Part shown: positions 14,487-20,972 of the stretch, one piece after another
How positions within the stretch are numbered: the stretch's first letter is position 1
How the letters are laid out: every line of letters begins with the position of its first letter
Notes under the pieces: generated by a model
Told to the model about the DNA's origin: nothing
The model's input: only the letters and a program-made list of their open reading frames with translations
Databases searched by the model: none
Program-made: the position numbers and the translations under genes
DNA from: an uncultured Oxalobacteraceae bacterium
GTDB taxonomy: Bacteria > Pseudomonadota > Gammaproteobacteria > Burkholderiales > Burkholderiaceae
Length of the DNA: 20,972 nt
Direction of reading: 5' to 3'
Assembly: GCA_946478765.1 (NCBI GenBank)
Contig: CAMLDH010000023.1
Coordinates: forward strand, 1-20,972

Positions 14487-15712
14487 GGCTCGACTGGGAA
14501 CGCATTATTGCGGCAACGCGGCAAGCGCATGCCGACGCCGATGCGCCGTTGTGCGCCTATCTGTATGACCTGAAGGCGCTGGGGCGCCACGCCGCACACC
14601 TGCGCGAAGGCTTGCCGAAGCACTGTGATTTTTTCTATGCGATCAAGGCCAATTCCGATTTGCCGCTGCTGGCGACGCTGGCGCCGCGGGTGGATGGCTT
14701 CGAAGCATCCTCCGGCGGCGAAATCGCATGGCTGCAACAACATTTTCCGCATGTCCCGGTGATCTTCAGCGGACCGGGAAAACTGGATGCCGAACTCGAA
14801 CTGGCGTTGAAACATGGCGCCACAGTGCATGTGGAAAGCCTGCATGAACTGGAGCGTCTGGCTGCGCTCGCGCGCGCGACAGGCCAGTCGGCATCGATCC
14901 TGCTACGGGTCAATCCGCCATTGGCCGAGCTGGCCACCACCTCGCTCGTGATGGGTGGCAAGCCAACTCAGTTCGGCATCGCGATCGAGCATTTGCCCGC
15001 GTGTCTGGAACGTCTGCGACAGGAACCGGCACTGGTGCTGCGCGGGTTCCATTTTCATCTGCTGTCGCATCAGCTCGATGCGGACAAACATTTGCAACTG
15101 CTGTCCGCTTATCTGCGGCAGGCCAGGCAGTGGTGTGCGGAATACGGCTTGCGCATCGAGCATATCAATGTCGGTGGCGGCATCGGCGTCAATTATCGGG
15201 AACCGCAGCAGCAGTTCGATTGGCCGCGTTTTTCCGAAGGGTTGGCCAATCTGCTGGCCGAAGAATGGAAAGCGGACGACGGGCGAGACGTCCCGCGGTT
15301 GCGTTTCGAACTGGGCCGCTTCGTCAGCGCCTTTTGCGGCTATTACGCCACCGAGGTACTGGACATCAAGCAGGCGGGAGAACGCGCGTTCGCCGTCGTG
15401 CGCGGCGGCACGCACCACTTCCGCACACCGTATGCGCAAGGTCACAGCCATCCGTTCCGCGTGTTGCCTATAGAGGATTGGCATCGGCCCTATTCGCGTC
15501 CCGCAATCCGCTCGCGCCCGGTGACCGTCGCGGGCCAGCTCTGCACGCCGAAAGATGTGCTTGCCAGCGAGGTCCCGGTCGATCAATTGCGGGTCGGCGA
15601 TCTGCTGCTGTTTCCGTATGCAGGCGCCTACGCATGGCACATCTCGCACCATGATTTTCTGCGCCATCCGCATCCGCAGCATATCTATCTGCAGGAAGAA
15701 AAGCAGATTTAG
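14483..15712 (+). CDS. PLP-dependent fold-III decarboxylase (SbnH/FslC-like)
   Basis: 409 residues. Member of the ornithine/diaminopimelate decarboxylase fold. The PLP lysine is Lys55 in FFYAIKANSD. The barrel continues with EASSGGE, SGPGK, GFHFHLLSHQLD and the phosphate-binding NVGGGIGVNY. The C-terminal domain carries ELGRFVSA, GQLCTPKDVLASEV (the catalytic cysteine region) and YAGAYAWHISHHDFLRH. In siderophore loci such enzymes either make a diamine from ornithine or diaminobutyrate (FslC) or decarboxylate a citryl-amino acid intermediate (SbnH). It starts at 14483 within the previous stop, with GGAG eight bases upstream. Sequence does not separate ornithine, lysine or citryl-diaminopropionate as substrate. 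The receptor gene follows after 40 bp. Confidence 0.88.
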   Translation: MRLDWERIIAATRQAHADADAPLCAYLYDLKALGRHAAHLREGLPKHCDFFYAIKANSDLPLLATLAPRVDGFEASSGGEIAWLQQHFPHVPVIFSGPGKLDAELELALKHGATVHVESLHELERLAALARATGQSASILLRVNPPLAELATTSLVMGGKPTQFGIAIEHLPACLERLRQEPALVLRGFHFHLLSHQLDADKHLQLLSAYLRQARQWCAEYGLRIEHINVGGGIGVNYREPQQQFDWPRFSEGLANLLAEEWKADDGRDVPRLRFELGRFVSAFCGYYATEVLDIKQAGERAFAVVRGGTHHFRTPYAQGHSHPFRVLPIEDWHRPYSRPAIRSRPVTVAGQLCTPKDVLASEVPVDQLRVGDLLLFPYAGAYAWHISHHDFLRHPHPQHIYLQEEKQI

Positions 15713-15752
15713 TTCTCACGATTTTTTAACATCACAAGAAGGAAAAATAGTC

Positions 15753-17822
15753 ATGCAACACCGTCCTTTCCAGCCCCGCGTCCTGGCACTCGCCATCGCG
15801 GCACTGTTCTCTCATCTTGCTCACGCTGCAGACACCGAACTTGCGCCTGTCGTCGTCAGGGCGGCAGGCGCGACCGATTCGGTACATGGCAGCGGCGGTA
15901 GCGCCACCAAGCTGGATGTGCCGCTACGCGACGTGCCGCAGGCGGTCCAGGTCGTCAGCAAGGAACTGATCCGGGAGCAAGGTGCGCTGGAAATGAAGGA
16001 TGTGCTGCGCAATGTCAGCGGCGTCGCGCCATCCCAAGGGGAAGGGCGGCGCGATCAGTTTTATATTCGCGGTTTCGACGCCACGCGCGACACCTTGGTC
16101 GATGGCATGCGCGACGACAGCTTGTACTTCCGCGATCTCGGCAACGTGGAACGGGTTGAGGTGATCAAAGGCCCGGCCGCGGTATTGTACGGACGGGGAT
16201 CGGCCGGCGGCGTCATCAACCGCGTTACCAAAAAGCCATTGCGTCAAACGGTACGCGAAGCCGCGCTGACCTTGGGGAGCGACCAGTTGCGCCGGCTTGA
16301 TGTCGATCTGGGCGGCGCACTCGGATCGCAAGCGGCCTTTCGCCTCACCGGTGCGCATGAAGCGGGGGATAGTTACCGCGACATCGTGCATTCGGAACGG
16401 TCGGTGCTGGCGCCTTCCATCGCCTGGTTCGCCGGAAAAGATACCAGCTTCCTGCTGCAAACCGAATTCCTGCACCAGCGCCGCACCCCGGATCGCGGCA
16501 TCCCGTCGCTCAATGGTGTGCCGGCTGCTGTACCGGTCGGCAATTTCTATGGTGAAAAGGGCGACTACGCGACTACCGATGCGCGCAATGCGCGTTTCAA
16601 TGTCGAACATGCGGTCAATGACAAGCTGACGCTGCGTAATAATTTCCAGTATTCGACCTTGTCGCTGGATGCGATCAACACGCGCACCCTCGGCCTCACC
16701 GCCGACAATACCCAGGTGCGCCGTCAGATCACGTACTTCCCGCAAGATCAGACCAACATCCTGAATCAGACCGAAGCAGTCTATCAACTGGATGCCGGCG
16801 CAATTCGGCATACGCTGCTGGCCGGGGTAGAGTTGGGGCATCAAAAAGCCGGCCGGCTGGTACGCGCCGCTGCCGCCAACACGGTCAGTTTGCAAACGCC
16901 GCAACACGGTGCGGCCATGCCGAATCCGGCAAGCTTGCCCATGACGATCGACAGCGGTTTCAAAGCCGATACGGCGGCGCTTTACGCGCAGGATCAACTC
17001 TCGTTCGGTTCTCGCTGGAAGGCGTTGGCGGGTGTGCGTTTTGATCGCTTCAAGCAAACGCAGGATAACCATCTTACCGGCCTGGTCCAGAACCGCATCG
17101 ATTCGGTCTGGAGTCCGCGCGTGGGCATCGTCTATCAGCCTAACGACGCGCATGCGCTGTATGGCAATGTGAGCCGTTCTTTCCAGCCTGTGGGCAACGA
17201 CTTGTTCTATAACGGCACGGATTTCGCGCAGATCAAGCCGGTTGAATCGCTGCAGCAGGAAGTGGGCGCCAAGAGCGAATGGTTGAACGGCCGCTTGTTG
17301 TCCACCGTTGCGCTGTACCAGATCGCGCAACGCAACGTGGTCACCATGGACCCGACCGATCCTGCCGGATTGCGTCAGGTGCAGACCGGCGAACAGCAAA
17401 GCAGGGGACTCGAAGTGGATTTGTCCGGCACCATCCGGCGGGGTTGGAAAGTATTCGCGAATTACACCTTGAACCTGGCGCGCATCACGCAATCCAATAA
17501 TTTTGCGGTTGGCAATCGCCCCGCCAATATTCCCAAGCATGCAGCGGGCTTATGGACCAGCGTCGAGTTGGGTCACGGGTTTACCGTGGGTGGCGGCGCA
17601 TTTTATGTGGGCGACCGTTATGCGGTAGAGGACAACACGGTCAACCTGCCTTCCTACGTGCGGGTCGATGCCATGCTCGCTTATAAGGCGAAAAATTGGG
17701 AGGCAGGTTTGAACCTCCATAATCTCGCCAACCGCACCTATTACGAGTCGGCCAACAATAACCATCAGATCCAGCCGGGTGCGCCGCGCAACGCGATGCT
17801 GTACGTGCGGGCGAAAATCTGA
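15753..17822 (+). CDS. TonB-dependent siderophore receptor
   Basis: 689 residues. Outer-membrane beta-barrel that imports the ferric siderophore using TonB energy. A signal peptide of about 25 residues ends AHA|AD, followed by a TonB-box-like LAPVVV (30-35). The plug domain (about 50-165) has PLRDVPQAVQVVSKELI, QFYIRGFDATRDTLVDGMRD and ERVEVIKGPAAVLYGRGSAG. The barrel follows, with late strands such as EVGAKSEWLNGRLLSTVALY and GLNLHNLANRTYYES, the latter a usual C-terminal signature. The last residues are LYVRAKI: Ile replaces the usual terminal Phe or Trp recognised by the BAM machinery. The ATG at 15753 has AAGGA nearby. It is closest in style to FhuE/Fiu-type receptors. As the last gene of the operon it most likely takes up the product made by the upstream genes. 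Confidence 0.92.
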   Translation: MQHRPFQPRVLALAIAALFSHLAHAADTELAPVVVRAAGATDSVHGSGGSATKLDVPLRDVPQAVQVVSKELIREQGALEMKDVLRNVSGVAPSQGEGRRDQFYIRGFDATRDTLVDGMRDDSLYFRDLGNVERVEVIKGPAAVLYGRGSAGGVINRVTKKPLRQTVREAALTLGSDQLRRLDVDLGGALGSQAAFRLTGAHEAGDSYRDIVHSERSVLAPSIAWFAGKDTSFLLQTEFLHQRRTPDRGIPSLNGVPAAVPVGNFYGEKGDYATTDARNARFNVEHAVNDKLTLRNNFQYSTLSLDAINTRTLGLTADNTQVRRQITYFPQDQTNILNQTEAVYQLDAGAIRHTLLAGVELGHQKAGRLVRAAAANTVSLQTPQHGAAMPNPASLPMTIDSGFKADTAALYAQDQLSFGSRWKALAGVRFDRFKQTQDNHLTGLVQNRIDSVWSPRVGIVYQPNDAHALYGNVSRSFQPVGNDLFYNGTDFAQIKPVESLQQEVGAKSEWLNGRLLSTVALYQIAQRNVVTMDPTDPAGLRQVQTGEQQSRGLEVDLSGTIRRGWKVFANYTLNLARITQSNNFAVGNRPANIPKHAAGLWTSVELGHGFTVGGGAFYVGDRYAVEDNTVNLPSYVRVDAMLAYKAKNWEAGLNLHNLANRTYYESANNNHQIQPGAPRNAMLYVRAKI

Positions 17823-17900
17823 CGGCATTGCCGGGCGATTTAATGTGATCCACTGCGGAGTCAACGGGCAATGGCATCCTCATTTTGTCGCATTGAGTCG

Positions 17901-17933
17901 AAGGATGGGTTGCGCTGCGCTCTACCCATCCTT
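17901..17933. repeat. Palindromic repeat with GGATGGGT/ACCCATCC stem
   Basis: AAGGATGGGT (17901-17910) pairs with ACCCATCCTT (17924-17933) around a 13-base loop containing GCGCTGCGC. From general knowledge, stems of this GATGGGT-GCGCTGCGCTC-ACCCATC type recur in many proteobacterial intergenic regions as a REP-like element. Its location 78 bp after the receptor stop would also suit a transcript end, though no long T-run follows. Confidence 0.65.
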
Positions 17934-17947
17934 CTACTGATATTGTT

Positions 17948-18012
17948 TCACTAGGGAAATTCCTGCACGATCTTCATTCATCCCTACACGTAAACCAAGA
18001 TTGCCTGATGGA
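17948..18012 (+). promoter_or_regulatory. Shared upstream element, copy 1 (before kinase)
   Basis: Starts TCACTAGGGAAATTCCT, a partial dyad of the GG-N5-CC type, and ends, 45 bp from its first base, with the box AACCAAGATTGCCTGATGGA (17993-18012). The same box occurs identically, at the same spacing from a similar dyad, before the cheY-like gene. The kinase start is 115 bp further on. Probably a promoter/operator unit for a common regulator. Confidence 0.6.
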
Positions 18013-18127
18013 CACATAAACGGGGTTCGGGCACGCTGAGATGCTCAATTGCAGCATCCGGATGGGGTTTTTCTGACGCGGATTATGGCTTGTATGACCG
18101 CGGACCGCCAATCTGGATCAATCGACT

Positions 18128-20185
18128 ATGGCTATCCGATTCCTGTTTCGACTCCGCCGTTCGATCATGACGCTTCTGCCCGCCGGGGCCGCCATGGCGG
18201 CCGCGTTTGCGTTCAAGGAATACGGCTCGGGACTGCACGGTGTCGCGATTGACGGAATCGATCTGTCGATCATGGCTTTTGCTGTCCCGGTCTTCTGCGT
18301 CCTTGGCTTGGCCATCGCAGGCAACTTGCGCAGATGCAAGCAGTTGAAGCGGGAATTGCGGCACAACCGGAGGATGCTGGAACAAACGCAGCGCATTGCG
18401 CAGATCGGAAGCTGGGAATTCGACCCGGCAAACAATCATTGGACCTGGTCGGATGAGGCCTGTCGCATTTTCGAGATCGCTCCCGCTTCATGTACTGTCT
18501 CGCGTGCCGCCTTCCTGAACGCGATTCACCCCGATGACCGGGACCGGGTGATTGCGGCCTGCGACGATGCGAGGGAAAACGGTTCTTCCCGCGTCGTCGA
18601 TTATCGCTTGCTGTTCCCCGATGGGCGAGTCAGGGATATTCGCGAACGCTACGAGCCCTGGTTCGACGCAAACGCCAACCGGTACCGTCTGCTCGGTGCC
18701 GTGCAGGACATCACGGAAGTCAAGTTGGCCGAGGCCATGCTTGAAAACGAGAAGGCGCGCCTGCGAACTTTTATCGACACGATTCCCGACCTGGTGTGGA
18801 TCAAGGATACGGAAGGGGTCTACCTTGCCTGCAACCCGGTCTTCGAGAGCTTTTTCGGCGCTACGGAGGCCGACATCGCAGGCAAGACCGACCATGCTTT
18901 CGTCGATCCCGGGTTGGCCGCCTTCTCCCGGCAGCAGGACATGGATGCCATCGTATCGGAACGCCCGTGCGTGAACGAGGAGTGGGTGACTTTCGCATGC
19001 GACGGCCGGCGGGCACTGCTGGAAACCATCAAAACGCCGTTTCGCGATGACCAGGGCCGCATCGCCGGGGTCCTGGGCATCGGGCGCGACATCACCGAAC
19101 GCAAGCGCATGGCGGATGCCCTGCACAGGCGCGAGCAGGAGTTTCGAACCATCGCGGAAAACTCACCGGACGTGATTGCCCGCTACGATCGCGACGGGCG
19201 CTACCTGTATGCCAATCCAGCGCTGCAAAAGCTTGCCGGCATTCCGGGCGATGCTTTCCTCGGCCGGACGCAGCTCGAACTCACGCAAGGAAAGATTTCT
19301 TTCCAGGCATTTGAGGAAAAGCGCAAGGAGGCACAGGAAACCGGGCGCGAAACCGAGGTCGAACTGATCGAAGACAGCATTGAGGGCATATTCAGGCCGC
19401 TTTGCGAACACATCCGTTTTACGCCGGAATTCGGATCTGACGGAACAGTGGTCAGCGTGCTGGCCATCGGCCGCAATATCGGCCAGCTCAAGGCGGCGGA
19501 GCGGTACCTGAGGAGGTCGCGCGCTTTGTTGCAGACCCTTGCCGCCCGCGAGGAGAAAGCGCGCGAACAGGAGCGCAAGCGCGTGGCCTGGGACATGCAT
19601 GAGGAACTGGGACAGAACCTGGTTGCGCTGCGCATCAATTTCCAACTGTTGAACGATCGGCTGGGCAATGACGCCGCTTGGTTGCAGGAGCGGCTGGAGT
19701 CGTCCAAGGAATTGCTTGATTGCTCGATCCGGGTGGTACGTGATGTGGCGGCTGCGCTGCGGCCGAGCGTGCTTGATCTCGGTATCGATGTCGCGCTCGA
19801 ATGGCTGGCCGAAAAATTCATGGAGAAAAACGGCATCCAGACCAAACTCCGCCTCGGAGAGCAGGGCATTGTCTTGAATGACGAATACGCGACGGCGATT
19901 TTTCGCATTGTCCAGGAGGCGCTCGACAACGTCTCCCGGCATGCGCAGGCGACGGCGGTGGAAATCGCGCTGGAACGCAGGGAGATTGAATATCTTCTGG
20001 AGGTACGGGACGACGGCAAGGGATTCGATCTCGATACACCGAAGGAAAAGACCCTCGGCCTGGTCGGCATTCAGGAACGCGCGCGACGACTCCATGGCAA
20101 AGTCGCGATATTCAGCGCTCCCGGCGCAGGCACGGTGATCGAGGTCCGCATTCCTGTGCACGCTATATCGGCCAGCGACACCTAA
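18128..20185 (+). CDS. Triple-PAS sensor histidine kinase (NarX/UhpB type, HisKA_3)
   Basis: 685 residues. Two N-terminal hydrophobic segments (about 13-30 and 46-66) suggest a short membrane anchor. Three PAS domains follow: about 80-200 (IGSWEFDPANNHWTWSDEAC ... GAVQDITEVK), 210-325 (FIDTIPDLVWIKDTEGVYLA ... GRDITERK) and 335-455 (IAENSPDVIARYDRDGRYLY ... GRNIGQLK). The HisKA_3 dimerisation box is ERKRVAWDMHEELGQNL with phospho-acceptor His491. The ATPase domain shows the N box IVQEALDNVSRH (Asn601), DDGKGFD (from Asp628 or so) and the G2-like GLVGIQERARRLHGK. Such kinases normally phosphorylate NarL/FixJ-type response regulators. None is adjacent; the next gene is a CheY-like single domain. 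The ATG at 18128 lacks a strong ribosome-binding site, so a slightly different start is possible. Confidence 0.9.
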   Translation: MAIRFLFRLRRSIMTLLPAGAAMAAAFAFKEYGSGLHGVAIDGIDLSIMAFAVPVFCVLGLAIAGNLRRCKQLKRELRHNRRMLEQTQRIAQIGSWEFDPANNHWTWSDEACRIFEIAPASCTVSRAAFLNAIHPDDRDRVIAACDDARENGSSRVVDYRLLFPDGRVRDIRERYEPWFDANANRYRLLGAVQDITEVKLAEAMLENEKARLRTFIDTIPDLVWIKDTEGVYLACNPVFESFFGATEADIAGKTDHAFVDPGLAAFSRQQDMDAIVSERPCVNEEWVTFACDGRRALLETIKTPFRDDQGRIAGVLGIGRDITERKRMADALHRREQEFRTIAENSPDVIARYDRDGRYLYANPALQKLAGIPGDAFLGRTQLELTQGKISFQAFEEKRKEAQETGRETEVELIEDSIEGIFRPLCEHIRFTPEFGSDGTVVSVLAIGRNIGQLKAAERYLRRSRALLQTLAAREEKAREQERKRVAWDMHEELGQNLVALRINFQLLNDRLGNDAAWLQERLESSKELLDCSIRVVRDVAAALRPSVLDLGIDVALEWLAEKFMEKNGIQTKLRLGEQGIVLNDEYATAIFRIVQEALDNVSRHAQATAVEIALERREIEYLLEVRDDGKGFDLDTPKEKTLGLVGIQERARRLHGKVAIFSAPGAGTVIEVRIPVHAISASDT

Positions 20186-20559
20186 TTCTATTTCGCATTA
20201 GAAGCGGCATTAATAATCTTCAAGTTGCTCAAGGCGACAGTATTCCAGCCACCGTATCGGTGATCGATGGGTAAGATTTTTCCTACATCACTAAGGTATG
20301 TCCTAACGGAAAATCCTGCCGCCTTACATCACAACCAAGATTGCCTGATGGAAAATTTTAGCGGCATTGCAGATACTATTCATGCGAAGCGGCACACGAA
20401 GAGCAGCATTTTCCAGAGCTCACGCCTAGTGTGCCGTACCGAACGAATCGACAGCAGGAGGCCGCGGAATGCACGGCTAGAACAGCATGCGGCGCATAGC
20501 GGTGTACGGACTCCGGCAGTTGCCAACGCGAGCGTCACTTTTTTTGATGGAGAAAGAGC
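20186..20559. other. Intergenic/leader region before the cheY-like gene
   Basis: 374 bp. It holds copy 2 of the shared element (20288-20352), then about 200 bp with no feature beyond the GGAG ribosome-binding site at 20549-20552. A 103-codon frame across the region has no ribosome-binding site or recognisable domain and overlaps the cheY start, so I do not call it. Confidence 0.6.
20288..20352 (+). promoter_or_regulatory. Shared upstream element, copy 2 (before cheY-like gene)
   Basis: TCACTAAGGTATGTCCT, whose surroundings give the dyad TAAGG-N5-CCTAA, is followed at the same 45-bp spacing by the identical box AACCAAGATTGCCTGATGGA (20333-20352). The bases between are mostly different from copy 1, which argues against simple duplication of one block. 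The cheY start is about 207 bp downstream. Confidence 0.6.
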
Positions 20560-20928
20560 ATGGCCAAATCGATCATGATCGTGGACGACTCCGCATCGCT
20601 GCGGCAGGTGGTGAGCATCACGCTCAAGGGAGCCGGATATGAGGTGCTTGAAGCGCGCGACGGCAACGACGCATTGTCCAAACTCACCGGACAAAAGATT
20701 CATCTCATCATCAGTGACGTCAACATGCCAAACATGGATGGAATCAGCTTTGTCCGGGCTGCCAAGCAACTGGCTGCGTACCGTTTCACTCCGGTCATCA
20801 TGCTGACGACCGAAGCGCAGGAATGCAAGAAGCAAGAAGGGCAGGCCGCCGGTGCCAAGGCATGGATGGTCAAGCCGTTTCAACCCGCGCAGATGTTGTC
20901 GGCGGTTTCCAAGCTGATCATGCCGTGA
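20560..20928 (+). CDS. CheY-like single-domain response regulator
   Basis: 122 residues, a lone receiver domain. Conserved acidic pocket Asp9/Asp10 (IVDDS), phospho-acceptor Asp53 (LIISDVNMPNMDG), switch residue Thr83 or Thr84 (MLTTE) and Lys105 (WMVKPF). Position 102 is Trp where chemotaxis CheY usually has Tyr or Phe. No output domain is present, so it acts by protein binding, for example on the flagellar switch or as a phosphate sink for a CheA. The start ATG has GGAG seven bases upstream. A ribosome-binding site (AGGAG) follows near 20962, implying another gene just outside the window, as in Oxalobacteraceae-type che operons that begin with a cheY-like gene. It might also take phosphate from the kinase upstream, but HisKA_3 kinases rarely use such partners. 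Confidence 0.9.
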   Translation: MAKSIMIVDDSASLRQVVSITLKGAGYEVLEARDGNDALSKLTGQKIHLIISDVNMPNMDGISFVRAAKQLAAYRFTPVIMLTTEAQECKKQEGQAAGAKAWMVKPFQPAQMLSAVSKLIMP

Positions 20929-20972
20929 GCGGCTGCCGGCTGAAACGGCTTCTTCATCAACAGGAGAAACCG
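20929..20972 (+). other. Ribosome-binding site of a gene beyond the window
   Basis: The window ends shortly after CAGGAGAAACCG (20961-20972), a good Shine-Dalgarno sequence placed so that a start codon is expected just outside. It suggests cheY is the first gene of a multi-gene operon. Confidence 0.5.

Larger units (their letters stand above)
17823..18127. other. Intergenic region between receptor and kinase genes
   Basis: 305 bp without a gene. It contains the palindrome at 17901-17933, which may end the siderophore transcript, and the copy of the element shared with the cheY upstream region at 17948-18012. The remaining ~115 bp before the kinase start shows no strong promoter hexamers. Confidence 0.65.

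Noticed and set aside
9563..15712. Aerobactin or full staphyloferrin B locus
   Set aside because: No hydroxylase or acetyltransferase for hydroxamate formation (IucD/IucB) and no SbnA, SbnB or SbnG homologue is present in the window.
15924..17540. 538-codon open frame on the minus strand inside the TonB receptor gene
   Set aside because: No recognisable domain, and it lies antisense to a clear receptor. Long antisense frames are expected in high-G+C coding DNA.
20267..20578. 103-codon plus-strand frame before the cheY-like gene
   Set aside because: Low-complexity basic product without a domain; overlaps the shared promoter element and the cheY start in another frame.

Overview
The window looks like chromosomal DNA of a Betaproteobacterium, most likely order Burkholderiales and probably Oxalobacteraceae (Herbaspirillum/Noviherbaspirillum-like). 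I infer this from overall protein style, high G+C with strong third-position bias, and family content. No ribosomal RNA or species-specific marker is present, so the genus is a guess.

Layout. (1) 1-1128: an AI-2E/PerM-type membrane protein. (2) 1151-3107: two tandem ~955-bp direct-repeat units. Each holds a decayed 3' end of a nitrate reductase gamma gene (narI, minus strand), a long leader, a small secreted-protein gene, and a conserved hairpin-rich 3' region. The two secreted proteins share an identical signal peptide but have strongly diverged mature parts. (3) 3458-6914: an accessory block ending at a tRNA-Pro(GGG) gene. It has a lower-G+C L-2-hydroxyglutarate oxidase-like gene, a doubly truncated P4-type integrase, a partial and a nearly full-length but inactivated IS6-family element, and a small DUF1488 gene between the two IS remnants. 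This looks like the debris of a tRNA-targeted island. (4) 7143-8746: a translationally coupled pair, a cytosolic-type M14 metallocarboxypeptidase and a CYTH-domain phosphohydrolase. (5) 8747-9562: an 816-bp non-coding stretch with a Fur-box-like site and a ~229-bp imperfect palindrome. (6) 9563-17822: a compact carboxylate (NRPS-independent) siderophore operon: NIS synthetase, MFS exporter, second NIS synthetase, PLP-dependent decarboxylase, TonB-dependent receptor. (7) 18128-20185: a triple-PAS, NarX-type histidine kinase. (8) 20560-20928: a CheY-like regulator, probably the first gene of a chemotaxis operon continuing past the window.

How the parts work together. The siderophore block is self-contained on paper: the decarboxylase supplies or trims a diamine backbone, two synthetases attach citrate-like carboxylates, the MFS protein exports the product and the receptor takes the ferric complex back. 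The order resembles staphylococcal sbnC-D-E-...-H but lacks neighbours for diaminopropionate and citrate supply, so the product cannot be named from sequence. The kinase and the cheY-like gene share an upstream element: a dyad, a fixed 45-bp spacing and an identical 20-bp box. This suggests common control.

Most unusual observations: the secreted-protein pair with conserved flanks and a variable core, the nested hairpins after each copy, the large palindrome in the siderophore leader, and the shared kinase/cheY element. All assignments come from reading the sequence; no database search was run.
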